Below are positions 8,164 to 17,291 of a DNA stretch of 64,000 bases, in pieces. Positions within the stretch are counted from its first letter, which is position 1; every line of letters begins with the position of its first letter. The notes beneath the pieces were generated by a model. The model made no database searches and was not told where the DNA came from. It saw nothing but the letters and a program-made list of their open reading frames with translations. Made by a program: the position numbers and the translations under genes. This DNA is from Zobellella taiwanensis (GTDB lineage: Bacteria > Pseudomonadota > Gammaproteobacteria > Enterobacterales > Aeromonadaceae). The stretch is taken from positions 1 to 64,000 of the forward strand of contig NZ_PXYH01000010.1 of NCBI RefSeq assembly GCF_003012795.1, read 5' to 3'.

Positions 8164-10281
8164 TTATTTGCGCTGGCGGTAGACCTTGAGCACGTTGGGG
8201 GTGACCCGGATTTTGCGCATGATGTTGGCCAGGTGGATCCGGCTCTTGGTGGTGATCAGCAGCTCCACCACATAGACCCGGCCGTCCTTTTCCTCGGTGC
8301 TGATGCTGTGGATATTGGCACCTGTGGCGGCGATCACATTGGCCAGCTCGGCCAGGGCGCCCTGGTGGTTGACGATTTCGATGCCGATTTCGGTCTTGAA
8401 CTCGAAGTCGAAGTCCTGCTCCAGATCCCACTGCACCGGCAGGTATTTGTCGGGCTCCCTGGCGTAACCGCGGATGTTTTTGCACGACTCCAGGTGCACC
8501 ACCAGGCCCTTGCCCGGGCTGATATGGGCGACGATGGGATCGCCGGGAATGGGCCGGCAGCAGTTGGCGAAGTTGAGCAGCATGTCGTCGGCGCCGCGGA
8601 TCGGCATTTTTTTGGTCGCCTTCTGGCGTTCGGTGGGAACGTCCTCCAGCTTGCCCAGCAAGCGGCGCGCCACCACCACGCTCATGGCGTTGCCCAGGCC
8701 GATGTCCGCCAGCAGGTTGCTGAGGGAACCGTGTTTGGTGTCCTTCAGTACCTGTTCGATGCGTTCGACCTGGATGTCTTCCAGGTTCTTGGCGCCCAGG
8801 GCGTGGTTGAGCAGCCGCTTGCCCAGCAGCACCGATTCTTCGGTGCGCAGGTTCTTGAGGAACTGGCGGATCTTGGTGCGGGCGCGGGAAGTGACCACGA
8901 AGTTGAGCCAGGCGGCGTTGGGCCGGGCGCTGGGGGCGGTGATGATCTCTATGGTCTGGCCCGAATGCAGCGGCTGGCTGAGCGGGAAGGGCTGGCGGTC
9001 GACCCGGGCGCCGACGCAGGCATGGCCGATATCGGTGTGCACCGCGTAGGCAAAATCCACCGGTGTGGCGCCGGAGGGCAGCTCCAGGATGCGCCCTTCC
9101 GGGGTGAACACGTAGATCTCGTCGGGGAAGAGATCGGTTTTGACCCCCTCGATAAATTCGAAGGAGGAGCCGGCGCTTTGCTGCAACTCGAGCAGGCTCT
9201 GCATCCAGCGCTGGGCCCGTACCTGGGCGGTGGTGCCGGAGCTTTCGCCGTTTTGCTTGTAGGCCCAGTGGGCCGCGACCCCCTTGTCGGCCATCTGGTC
9301 CATGTATTCGGTACGGATCTGCACCTCCACCGGCACCCCGTGCGGCCCCACCAAGGAGGTGTGCAGCGACTGGTAGCCGTTGGTCTTGGGAATGGCGATG
9401 TAATCCTTGAACCGGCCCGGACGCGGCTTGTACAGGGTGTGCATCTGGCCCAGCACCCGGTAGCAGGTGTCGATATCCCGGACGATGACCCGGAAGGCGT
9501 AGATGTCCATCACCTCGTGGAACTGCAGCTCCTTTTTCACCATCTTGTTGTAGATGGAGAACAGGTTTTTCTCCCGTCCCTTCACCTGGGCCTCGATGCG
9601 GGCATCGTCCAGCCGGCCCCGGATTTCCTCCAGGATGGACTGGATGATTTCGCGCCGGTTACCCCTGGCCCGGCGCACCGACTCGCGCAGCACCCGGGTG
9701 CGCATGGGATAGAGGGCTTCCAGGCCCAGCTCCTCCAGCTCGTTCTTGATGCTGTGGATACCGAGGCGGTTGGCGATGGGGGCGTAGATTTCGAGGGTTT
9801 CCCGGGCGATGCGCCGGCGCTTGTCCGGGCGCAGGGCGCCCAGGGTACGCATGTTGTGGGTGCGGTCGGCCAGTTTGATCAGAATGACCCGAATATCCTG
9901 GGTCATGGCCAGCACCATCTTGCGGAAGTTTTCGGTCTGGGCTTCCTTGCGATCCCGGAACTTGAGCTTGTCGAGCTTGGAAACCCCTTCCACCAGATCG
10001 GCGACCGGCTTGCCGAACTGGTGTTCGAGCAGTTCCTTGGTGACCGGGGTATCCTCGATCACGTCGTGCAGCAGGGCGGCCATCAGGGTTTCGTGGTCCA
10101 GGTGCATCTCGCCCAGGATGCGGGCCACCGCCACCGGATGGGTGATGTAGGGCTCGCCGCTGGAACGGGTCTGGCCCTGGTGGGCGTCGCGGGCGACGAT
10201 GTAGGCAGCCTTGAGCTGCTCCATCTGCTCCGCGGGCAGATAGGTGGCGGCGAGTTCTTTGAGCGGTTCGAACAAATACAA
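8164..10281 (-). CDS. spoT: bifunctional (p)ppGpp synthetase/hydrolase SpoT
   Basis: A 705-residue RelA/SpoT enzyme that makes and degrades (p)ppGpp. The N-terminal HD hydrolase domain contains THPVAVARIL and ALLHDVIEDT (residues about 46-77) and KLADRTHNMRTL. The synthetase domain contains RFKDYIAIPKTNGYQSLHTS (about 290-310). A TGS domain (VFTPEGRILELPSGATPVDF) and a C-terminal ACT domain (FKTEIGIEIVNHQGALAELA to the end) follow. The intact HD and the gmk-rpoZ neighbourhood identify SpoT rather than RelA. A terminator separates it from rpoZ, so it may have its own promoter in 10282-10322 or read through. Confidence 0.97.
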   Translation of the reverse strand: MYLFEPLKELAATYLPAEQMEQLKAAYIVARDAHQGQTRSSGEPYITHPVAVARILGEMHLDHETLMAALLHDVIEDTPVTKELLEHQFGKPVADLVEGVSKLDKLKFRDRKEAQTENFRKMVLAMTQDIRVILIKLADRTHNMRTLGALRPDKRRRIARETLEIYAPIANRLGIHSIKNELEELGLEALYPMRTRVLRESVRRARGNRREIIQSILEEIRGRLDDARIEAQVKGREKNLFSIYNKMVKKELQFHEVMDIYAFRVIVRDIDTCYRVLGQMHTLYKPRPGRFKDYIAIPKTNGYQSLHTSLVGPHGVPVEVQIRTEYMDQMADKGVAAHWAYKQNGESSGTTAQVRAQRWMQSLLELQQSAGSSFEFIEGVKTDLFPDEIYVFTPEGRILELPSGATPVDFAYAVHTDIGHACVGARVDRQPFPLSQPLHSGQTIEIITAPSARPNAAWLNFVVTSRARTKIRQFLKNLRTEESVLLGKRLLNHALGAKNLEDIQVERIEQVLKDTKHGSLSNLLADIGLGNAMSVVVARRLLGKLEDVPTERQKATKKMPIRGADDMLLNFANCCRPIPGDPIVAHISPGKGLVVHLESCKNIRGYAREPDKYLPVQWDLEQDFDFEFKTEIGIEIVNHQGALAELANVIAATGANIHSISTEEKDGRVYVVELLITTKSRIHLANIMRKIRVTPNVLKVYRQRK

Positions 10282-10322
10282 GAGATACCCCGACGGTCAA
10301 TGCCGTTTACACAATTCAGAGC

Positions 10323-10345
10323 AAAAGGGCCCGCGAACGGGCCCG
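10323..10345 (-). terminator. rho-independent terminator after rpoZ
   Basis: On the minus strand the hairpin GGGCCCG-TTCG-CGGGCCC is followed by TTTTGC. It lies 33 bp past the rpoZ stop and before spoT, so it may attenuate transcription from gmk-rpoZ into spoT. Confidence 0.7.
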
Positions 10346-10377
10346 CCGGCACTGGCCGGAGGGCAATACCGGAGAGT

Positions 10378-10653
10378 TTAGTTGCGGCCTTCGGCGATGG
10401 CGGCCACGGCGGCCAGCTCGGCGGCTTCCAGTTCCTGTTGTTCCTGGCGATCCTGGGCGTCCATCACGGAGTGATTGACCAGGCCTTCCTCGATCTCGCG
10501 CAGGGCGATCACGGTGGGCTTGTCGTTTTCTTCGTCCACCAGCGGCTCCTTGCCCTGGGTGGCCAGCTGGCGGGCGCGGCGGGCGGCGACCAGCACCAGA
10601 TCAAAGCGGTTGCCAACCTGTTCTACGGCATCTTCAACGGTAACGCGGGCCAT
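10378..10653 (-). CDS. rpoZ: RNA polymerase omega subunit
   Basis: A 91-residue omega subunit that helps assemble the beta' subunit and is a ppGpp-binding surface. [27 protein letters not shown] and [13 protein letters not shown] are characteristic, and length equals that of E. coli RpoZ. It lies between gmk and spoT in the conserved order; the gap to gmk is about 50 bp. Confidence 0.97.
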   Translation of the reverse strand: MARVTVEDAVEQVGNRFDLVLVAARRARQLATQGKEPLVDEENDKPTVIALREIEEGLVNHSVMDAQDRQEQQELEAAELAAVAAIAEGRN

Positions 10654-10702
10654 TACGGACTCCCATGATTAAAAAAGGTGCAAAATTCTAATGGATCTTA
10701 GC

Positions 10703-11332
10703 TTATTCCGCCAGTAGCCGGGAAAGCAAGTCCTGGTAGCGGACCGCCTGCTTGCCGGTATTGGCGCGCTCGGCCTCGATAATGGCGCTGAGCTGGTTGA
10801 GGGCGTGTTCGAAGGTGTCGTTGACCAGCAGGTAGTCGTATTCGTCGTAGTGGGACATTTCCGACACCGCCTTGGCCATACGGCCCCGGATCACCTCGGC
10901 GCTGTCCTGCTGGCGGGCGTTGAGCCGGCGCTCCAGCTCTTCCCGGCTGGGCGGCAGGATGAAAATGGACTTGGCGCTGGGCGACTGCTCGCGGATCTGG
11001 CGGGCACCCTGCCAGTCGATGTCGAGCAGGATATCGATACCCTGGGCCAACTGGGCGTCTATCCACTCGCGGGAGGTGCCGTAGTAATTGCCGAAGACCT
11101 CGGCCCACTCATAAAAGGCGTTCCTGGCGATGAGCCGCTCGAATCCGGCCTTGTCGATAAAATGATAGTGCACCCCGTCTTCCTCGCCCGGACGCATGGG
11201 CCGGGTGGTATGGGAAACCGACACCTGCAGCCGGCCGTCGGCGCTGGGCCGCTCGAGCAGGGCCCGGATCAGGCTGGACTTGCCCGCGCCGCTGGGGGAG
11301 GAAATGATGAATAAGGTACCGATATGCGCCAT
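10703..11332 (-). CDS. gmk: guanylate kinase
   Basis: A 209-residue guanylate kinase (GMP + ATP to GDP + ADP). The P-loop is [13 protein letters not shown] near residues 8-20; GMP-binding [18 protein letters not shown] and [11 protein letters not shown] follow. The open frame runs upstream to 11500, but the ATG at 11332 ([10 protein letters not shown]) gives the family N-terminus and normal length. First gene of the gmk-rpoZ unit. Confidence 0.96.
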   Translation of the reverse strand: MAHIGTLFIISSPSGAGKSSLIRALLERPSADGRLQVSVSHTTRPMRPGEEDGVHYHFIDKAGFERLIARNAFYEWAEVFGNYYGTSREWIDAQLAQGIDILLDIDWQGARQIREQSPSAKSIFILPPSREELERRLNARQQDSAEVIRGRMAKAVSEMSHYDEYDYLLVNDTFEHALNQLSAIIEAERANTGKQAVRYQDLLSRLLAE

Positions 11333-11418
11333 GCTGTTGTGCCCGTTCGAGTGATCTTGCCAGCGCCGAGCGGGGCGCCGGAGCCAGGGGCGGCAAAGCT
11401 TACCAGAAGCCGGCGGAT

Positions 11419-11449
11419 AAAAAAATGGCCGTTGTATGGACAACGGCCA
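11419..11449 (-). terminator. rho-independent terminator after the sulfatase gene
   Basis: A perfect 9-bp stem (TGGCCGTTG / CAACGGCCA, 6-base loop) is followed on the minus strand by TTTTTTT. It lies downstream of the minus-strand gene ending at 11597 and before gmk, so it insulates gmk from upstream transcription. Confidence 0.85.
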
Positions 11450-11596
11450 GTCAAAAGTAACTATAGCTTGCTGCGGAAGTGCCCTCCACGCAGATTTCAT
11501 TATGATCAGCCAGCCGGTTCGGCTCTATCAGTTTTTTCCTGCAGAAAACCTCGTTAAAAACGAATTGTTATGCGAACGTTATCTCGCTGCCGGCCT

Positions 11597-13489
11597 TCAG
11601 GGGGCGGGCGCGGACGTGCCCAGCCGGGCGGTCTGCCCGTCGTCGTCGCCCGTCAGCCCCTGGGCGAAGTGGCCGGTTTTGCCCTTGAACAACAGCGACT
11701 GGGTATAGCGGGTGTAGGCCCTGGCCCTGTGTTCCCGCGGCCGGTCCGCTTCGGTACAGGCGGCGGGGCTGATGTCCAGGCCGTTTTCCGCCACCTGGAA
11801 ACAATCGGCACCCTGGGCGGTGGTAACGTCGAAGCGCAATAGCCGCTGCCCTTCAATCCAGCTGACGATGCGTCCGCGGGAATAATGGGCGAAGCCCTGG
11901 TCCGGATCCCGCAACAGGGAGCGGCCGGTAAACCAGGGGGCGTGGCCGCCCAGCCAGTCGAGGATGGAGGGGGCAACGTCCAGCTGGCCGGCGCGGGCCG
12001 GGCTGTGTTTTGTCGGCAGCGAGCCGTCGGTGGCGTACATCAAAAAGGGGATGGCGTTGCGCTCAAGCCCCACCGGTGCCGATCCCGAGGTATGGTCGGC
12101 AACCAGCACCACCAGGGTCGGTTCGCTCAAGACCTCGGGCAGGCGTTCGATAAAGCGCTGCAGCGCCGCGTCCGCATGGTGCACCACGTTGCGGCGCAGG
12201 GCCGTCCGGTCGGCCTTGCCGAACACATAGTCGGCCTCGTCGGGCAGATAAGTGTCGTGGGTGGTGCCGGTATTGACGGTCACAAACCAGGGGCCGGGCA
12301 GCCCCCGCAGCCGGTCCAGGGTGAAACGGTAGATGTCGTCATCCATGTAGCCCCAGTAGTTTTCGGTGCCGTCGAAGCCATAGTCGGTCTTGCCATAGGA
12401 ATGGGTGAACCCCAGGCTTTGAGCGAAGGCGCCGACAATGCCCTTGCCGCTACCCTGAATAAAGCGGGTATCCCAGCCCTGCTCCTTAAGCAGGCGCGGC
12501 AGGCAGCGGTAGTCGGCGCCCTGCAGCTGGGTGCCGGCCACGCCGCCGCCGACGGGGTTGGGGAAAGAACAGAAGGTCGCGAACATGCCTTCCACGGTGC
12601 GATAGCCGTCGGCATACATGGCGCGGGTGGAAAAACTGCGGGCGCGCAGCCGGTCGAAGTGGGGTGCCGCGTCCACCTCGCCTCCGTAGCTGAGCAGGTC
12701 CGCTGCCGTCCAGCTTTCGAGTAGCACCATCAGCACATTGGCCCGGCGGGCCGGCGGCTGCCAGGGCGAGGTGGTGTCGTGGTAGTCGGCCAGCCGTGCC
12801 AGATCCGCCGCCGTGGGCTCGGCGGTTTGTTGCTGTGCCGCCCGCTTGCTCCCCTTGGCGAGGTAATAGCTGATGGCATAGGGAGCGCTCCAGGCCACGG
12901 CGGCCAGTTCCGGGTTGCCTATCTTGTAGGCGCTCATGGGCGACTGGGGGGCGTCGCTCCAGCCGCCGCGGATGGCGGAAACCGCGAACAGCAGCCAGGC
13001 CAGCAGGAAGGCGCCATCCCGGTGCCAGCGGCGTCCGGCGGCGTCCGGCCGGGACAGGGGCAGCCGGTAGACCGCCAGGGTCAGGGCCAGCAGCAGTCCC
13101 AGCGCCGTCAGGCTGTGGGCGGCGTAGCCCGTGAGGGCGGTGGCAACCAGGCCGCCTTCGAGCCCCTGGCCGGTAAATACCTCGAAGGTGACGTGGCGCC
13201 CTGCCTCCAGCTGATAAATGGCGTCGGCGGTGGTGGTCAGCACCAGCCAGCCGCCGGCCAGCAGCAAGGGAGGCCGCAGCCAGCGGGGCGAAGGGCCCCA
13301 GCGCCGTCCGGCCAGCATCAGCAGTACCAGCAGGGTGGTGAGCGCGGCGGCGGCGGTCAGGTCCAGGCGCAGGCCCCATGCCAGGGCGCGGGCGCCCTCG
13401 GCGCTAAACAACAGGGACGACTGATCGGGGCTGAGGATCATCATGGCCACCTTGCTGGCAAAAGCGGTCAGCAGCAGCAGCAGTAACAT
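11597..13489 (-). CDS. inner-membrane sulfatase-family phosphotransferase (LTA-synthase-like)
   Basis: About 630 residues from the ATG at 13489. Five predicted membrane helices fill the first 190 residues (for example MLLLLLLTAFASKVAMMIL, ALTTLLVLLMLAG, AFLLAWLLFAVSAI). The periplasmic alkaline-phosphatase-like domain begins at NVLMVLLESW; a probable catalytic Thr lies in GYRTVEGMFATFCS, with metal ligands in NTGTTHDT and VADHTSG. This layout matches LTA synthase/OpgB/Ept-like phosphoglycerol or phosphoethanolamine transferases that modify envelope glycans. The open frame continues upstream to 13993 but without family-like sequence. The acceptor is unknown. Confidence 0.8.
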   Translation of the reverse strand: MLLLLLLTAFASKVAMMILSPDQSSLLFSAEGARALAWGLRLDLTAAAALTTLLVLLMLAGRRWGPSPRWLRPPLLLAGGWLVLTTTADAIYQLEAGRHVTFEVFTGQGLEGGLVATALTGYAAHSLTALGLLLALTLAVYRLPLSRPDAAGRRWHRDGAFLLAWLLFAVSAIRGGWSDAPQSPMSAYKIGNPELAAVAWSAPYAISYYLAKGSKRAAQQQTAEPTAADLARLADYHDTTSPWQPPARRANVLMVLLESWTAADLLSYGGEVDAAPHFDRLRARSFSTRAMYADGYRTVEGMFATFCSFPNPVGGGVAGTQLQGADYRCLPRLLKEQGWDTRFIQGSGKGIVGAFAQSLGFTHSYGKTDYGFDGTENYWGYMDDDIYRFTLDRLRGLPGPWFVTVNTGTTHDTYLPDEADYVFGKADRTALRRNVVHHADAALQRFIERLPEVLSEPTLVVLVADHTSGSAPVGLERNAIPFLMYATDGSLPTKHSPARAGQLDVAPSILDWLGGHAPWFTGRSLLRDPDQGFAHYSRGRIVSWIEGQRLLRFDVTTAQGADCFQVAENGLDISPAACTEADRPREHRARAYTRYTQSLLFKGKTGHFAQGLTGDDDGQTARLGTSAPAP

Positions 13490-13708
13490 ACGCAGGGTAT
13501 TGGCAAACACAGTGTTATCCCGTCTGGCGACCGGTAGCGCGGTCTGTTGGCTTAAAACAATAAGGGCCGCCCGGGAAGACCGGGTCGGGCGCAGGGGGGC
13601 GATGATCCCGGGCCGGGCAAGAAGTGTCAAACGAAAAGCGGGAACCGGGCGCAATCTTTTGATGGCGGTCGCGGTCCAGATGCCAAACACCAAGGGAGGA
13701 CAAAGGCC

Positions 13709-14023
13709 ATGGCCACATTGCATCAACTGCTGACCGACAGGCCGGTTATCGACAGGGTGACGATAAGCTCCCACCAGATGAGCATCTATCTGGTGGAGTT
13801 GATCCTGGACGGACAACCCGTGCTGCTGCGCGATGAGCAGGGGCGACCGCAGATGTTTCGCAGCCTGCAGCAGGTGAAGGACAGCCTGGCGCCGTTGTCG
13901 ATCCGCCGGGTGCTGCTCAGGCAGGACTCCGCCTTTCATGAAATGGCCGGACTGCCGGCCCAGTCCGTTGCGGCCATGGAACTGCCGCTGCACTGGAGCC
14001 GGGAGGCACCGACGGGCTTATAG
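13709..14023 (+). CDS. small conserved protein, DUF6482-like
   Basis: A 104-residue soluble protein with HQLLTDRPVIDRVTISSHQM, a hydrophobic strand (SIYLVELILDGQPVLLRDE), QMFRSLQQVKDSL and HEMAGLPAQ. I recall this pattern from the DUF6482 family of short gammaproteobacterial proteins of unknown function; the name is from memory. AGGAGG lies 9 bases upstream of the ATG. It is a monocistronic gene between the divergent sulfatase gene and the P450. Confidence 0.6.
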   Translation: MATLHQLLTDRPVIDRVTISSHQMSIYLVELILDGQPVLLRDEQGRPQMFRSLQQVKDSLAPLSIRRVLLRQDSAFHEMAGLPAQSVAAMELPLHWSREAPTGL

Positions 14024-14150
14024 TTGCATGTGAAGAGTCAATTATGTGTGATCTCGATCAAGGACCTTAGCGGGCATTTGTGCGGCAATGGTATCCCCTG
14101 TTGTTCACAATGCCGGCGGCCCGCGCCGGCGGCCGAAGTAAGGAGCTGCA

Positions 14151-15308
14151 ATGCGCGACAGAGTCCACGCCGACTGGGATCCCAGAGACGAATCCGTACA
14201 ACAAGACCAGATTGCCGCCTACGACGACCTGCGCCGCCGCTGCCCGGTGGCGCACAGCGATTACCTGCACTGGTCGGTACTGAGCCACAGCGAAGTGCGC
14301 CGTATCCTGGAGGATCACAGCACCTTCAGCAGCGCCGTCTCCCGCCACCTGTCCGTGCCCAACGGCATGGACCCGCCCGAACATGGCGACTACAGGCGCA
14401 TTATTGAACCCTATTTCAGCGCCGCCAACATGCGCGACTTTGAGCCCCGCTGCCGGGAGATCGCCCGGGAGCTGGCCCGGGAGCTGGCCACAGAAGTGGA
14501 ACTGATTGGCGCCTTCGCCCAGCTGTTTTCGCTGCGTGTGCAATGCGCCTTTATGGGCTGGCCCGCCAGCCTGCACGAGCCCCTGCGCCAGTGGACCCTG
14601 AAAAACCACAGGGCGACCCTGGCCGGCGACCGGGCCGAACTGGCGGCGGTGGCCACCGAATTCGACGGTTATATCCGCCAGTTGCTGGACGAACGCCGGG
14701 CCCAGGGCGAGGCTGCGCCGGACGACGCCACCAGCCGGCTGTTGCGCGAACGAGTAAGGGGGCGAGCGCTGACCGACGAGGAACTGGTCAGCCTGCTGCG
14801 CAACTGGACGGTGGGAGAACTGGGCACCATTACCGCCAGCGTGGGGATTCTGGCCCACTACCTGGCGGAGCACGGCGAGCTGCAGCGCCGGCTGCGCCTT
14901 GAGCCGGCGCTGCTGCCGGCGGCCATCGACGAAATACTGCGTATCCACGGCCCGCTGATCAGCAACCGGCGCATCACCACCCGCGAGGTTGACATCGGCG
15001 GGCGCCGGCTGGCGGCGGGCGAGCGGGTATCCATTATCTGGGCTTCGGCCAACCGGGACGAGGCGGTGTTCGGCGATCCGGATGCCTTCCGGCTGGACCG
15101 GGACCCCGCCGACAACCTGCTGTACGGCGCCGGCATCCATGTGTGCCCGGGCGCGCCCCTGGCCCGGCTGGAGCTGCGGCTGGTGATGGAGGCGCTGCTG
15201 GCGGCGACGGAGCAGTGGTCCCTGCTGCCGGGGCGGACACCGCTCCGGGCCCGCTACCCGGGCAGCGGCTTCAGCGAACTCTGGCTGGCGGTTACGCCGG
15301 CCCGCTAG
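14151..15308 (+). CDS. cytochrome P450
   Basis: A 385-residue soluble class I type P450. The heme-thiolate loop is YGAGIHVCPGAPLARLE (Cys about 333), the K-helix ExxR is EILR (about 262), and DPPEHGDYRRIIEPYFS is the usual C-helix segment. The I-helix reads VGELGTITASVG, which keeps the Thr but has Gly where the acid of the acid-alcohol pair is expected. No ferredoxin or reductase gene is adjacent, so electron donors must be elsewhere. AAGGAG precedes the ATG. The 3' end overlaps the convergent glycosyltransferase by 17 bp. Substrate unknown. Confidence 0.92.
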   Translation: MRDRVHADWDPRDESVQQDQIAAYDDLRRRCPVAHSDYLHWSVLSHSEVRRILEDHSTFSSAVSRHLSVPNGMDPPEHGDYRRIIEPYFSAANMRDFEPRCREIARELARELATEVELIGAFAQLFSLRVQCAFMGWPASLHEPLRQWTLKNHRATLAGDRAELAAVATEFDGYIRQLLDERRAQGEAAPDDATSRLLRERVRGRALTDEELVSLLRNWTVGELGTITASVGILAHYLAEHGELQRRLRLEPALLPAAIDEILRIHGPLISNRRITTREVDIGGRRLAAGERVSIIWASANRDEAVFGDPDAFRLDRDPADNLLYGAGIHVCPGAPLARLELRLVMEALLAATEQWSLLPGRTPLRARYPGSGFSELWLAVTPAR

Positions 15309-16098
15309 TATTGCCGGGCGGGGGATCCTGGCGGACCACGTCGGTCTTCTTTTGCTCCTTGGTCCACTTGCCCTGGGGCTTGTCGATGTACTGGAAGTGT
15401 TCGTTGGTGAAGCTGCCCTGGCTGCAGGTATAACGATAGAAGGTGGTGGGCACCTGGCGGTAGTCCAGTACCTGGTTGAACACCCCGGGGCCGGTCAGGT
15501 TGTAGACCCCCGTGATGGTGTTCTCCCGGATATTGTTCCATACCCGGTCGATCAGCCGGGCCAGGTTGGGATTGTCGGGCTTGCTGGCAATGAAGTAGTT
15601 GGTGAGTTCGTGGTTCTGGCGGATGATATAAAGCTCTTCGTGCCCCGGCTTGATGATAAAGCCGAGCGGCCATACCGCATGGGCGTCGATATCCAGGTAG
15701 ACGCCGCCGTATTTCTGCAACACCAGCAACCGCCAGAAATCCGCCTGGGCCGCGCCTATCTGCAGCCGGGAATACTGTTCGAAAATCTCTGCCGGGTAGT
15801 GTTCCCGGATAAAGTCGGCCCGCGCCTCGGTGATCATGAAGCGGTACTCGAAGGTGGGCGAGATCAGGCGGTTGAACAGGTAATTGAGGTAGACCGGCAG
15901 CGTGACCCTGTTGGTAAAGTTGGTCTGCCAGATGATGCGCGGAATCGGCCGGCGACTGCCCCTGAGCAGGGCGGGAGCCCGTTCCGGCAGGGTAAAGCGC
16001 CGGTTGGGAAGAACGGCATGGAAGCCGTAGCTCAGCATTTTGGTAAGGTTGGCGAACAGCTTGATCAGTTGGCGGGTTAGCAGGATATGTGCCTTCAC
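15292..16098 (-). CDS. GT32-type glycosyltransferase
   Basis: A 268-residue glycosyltransferase with the DXD sugar-binding signature of the GT32/Och1 group: RIIWQTNF near 55, GAAQADFWRLLVLQKYGGVY and LDIDAHA with Asp136 and Asp138. It has no signal peptide. Such enzymes add hexoses to capsule, LPS or glycolipid acceptors. It is alone here and not part of a polysaccharide cluster. Its last six codons overlap the end of the P450 gene on the other strand. Confidence 0.85.
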   Translation of the reverse strand: MKAHILLTRQLIKLFANLTKMLSYGFHAVLPNRRFTLPERAPALLRGSRRPIPRIIWQTNFTNRVTLPVYLNYLFNRLISPTFEYRFMITEARADFIREHYPAEIFEQYSRLQIGAAQADFWRLLVLQKYGGVYLDIDAHAVWPLGFIIKPGHEELYIIRQNHELTNYFIASKPDNPNLARLIDRVWNNIRENTITGVYNLTGPGVFNQVLDYRQVPTTFYRYTCSQGSFTNEHFQYIDKPQGKWTKEQKKTDVVRQDPPPGNTSGPA

Positions 16099-16570
16099 AA
16101 GGGCTCCGTTATACGGCTTGGGTTTATCGCTCCCAATTTAGCACGATAATCTGTGGTGACGACCCTGCCGGTGGTTTTTTTGGCCGCCCGCTCCCGGCCC
16201 AGTCGTACAGCGCCCAGGACCAGGCGGCACGGTTTTTAAGGGTAAGGATGGTCATGGGCTGGGGAGCCTCGAATGGGGGGCCGATCATCGCATGCCTCCC
16301 TTACCGTCGGGTATCGGCCGGCGAGGGCATCCGACCCCGCTCGGTGCCGGTGCCACAGGCCGCTTGGGCCGCCTGCTTAAACGATCTTCTCCATTCTGGC
16401 CGCGATTGCGGGCCGCCACCAAGGTGACGAGGTGTTTTTGTGGGACGCTGGATTGCTGAGTTAGCTTTCCCGTTTTGTAAGCTGGCATGGCCCACCTCTC
16501 TACGTTATCGAGGTGTGTCCGTTAAAATGGGTGAGGCAGCTTAGCGGCAGGTGCCAACAGGGTCTAGCCG
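16099..16570 (+). other. intergenic stretch with no convincing gene
   Basis: I see no gene here. Minus-strand frames of about 65 codons at 16285-16495 begin after a GAGGTGGGCC ribosome-like site (MPAYKTGKLTQQSSVP...) but continue into low-complexity Arg/Pro sequence in every frame. The leading part could be the degenerate start of an insertion-sequence ORF or a decayed gene; it is not recognised. No tRNA or clear terminator was found. Confidence 0.4.
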
Positions 16571-17161
16571 GTGGTGTGGTTTTTGTGTTTTAAGACAAAG
16601 ATTGGTTGATAAATAACCGATTGGTGTGCGGGGTTAAGTGCGTGGCCGGATATCGGGACCATGCCCCGGTTTATGGACCCCCGCCTTGGCGGGGGCGACA
16701 TCCGAAAGAGGCCTGCGGGGGCGTGTAATGGCCCGGGTTGCCCCGGGCCTTTTTATTACTTTTTCTTTTGCAGGGCGGCGGCCAATGCGGCGCCCATGGC
16801 GCCCTGGGGGGCGGGCTGTTCGCGGCGGGCGGGGCGATTGCCGGATTGGTTCCTGTTATCGCCAGCTCCCTTGCCGCCGGGCTTGCTCCGCTCATCCCGG
16901 CGCTGGCCGCCGTTATTACCGCTGCCATGCTCGGCGGCGCTCTGCTCCAGGCGCATGGTCAGGGCAATGCGGTTGCGCTGCAGGTCCACCTCCAGCACCT
17001 TCACCTTGACGATATCGCCGGCCTTTACCACTTCCCGCGGATCCTTGATAAAGCGGTCGGTTAGGGCCGAGATATGCACCAGGCCGTCCTGGTGCACGCC
17101 GATGTCGACAAAGGTGCCGAAGTTGGTGACGTTGGTCGGGTCACTACCCCTTCGAGGATCA
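16571..17161 (-). repeat. copy A of the duplicated tex 3' end and its downstream region
   Basis: Direct repeat partner of 19021-19590. Bases 16756-17139 repeat the last 113 codons of tex (from [12 protein letters not shown] to QKKK) with the same protein sequence; similarity fades at about 17161 after a 4-base insertion. Bases 16571-16730, downstream of tex, also match copy B but at roughly 80 percent. The fragment has no start of its own and is a tex pseudogene fragment. It probably marks the old 3' end of tex, displaced by insertion of the protease-bearing segment. Confidence 0.85.
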
Positions 17162-17291
17162 TAACCTCGGTATAAGTGGTGTCGGATCTTTATTTTTGCA
17201 TCAGGTATATTAATAAAGAAAGGAAATGAAAAGGCAAAGCATGACCTCCATATCCGGCGGCTGTAGGACTTTGGTTACAAGTAGTGAAGGT

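Noticed and set aside
8137-10668. 843-codon plus-strand open frame opposite spoT and rpoZ
   Set aside because: It is a frame antisense to well-identified genes in GC-rich DNA, spans two genes and a terminator and shows His/Gly/Leu-rich low-complexity protein.
16285-16495. Short minus-strand ORF starting MPAYKTGKL
   Set aside because: Competing overlapping frames, no domain and low-complexity C-terminus; could be an IS remnant but not supported as a gene.
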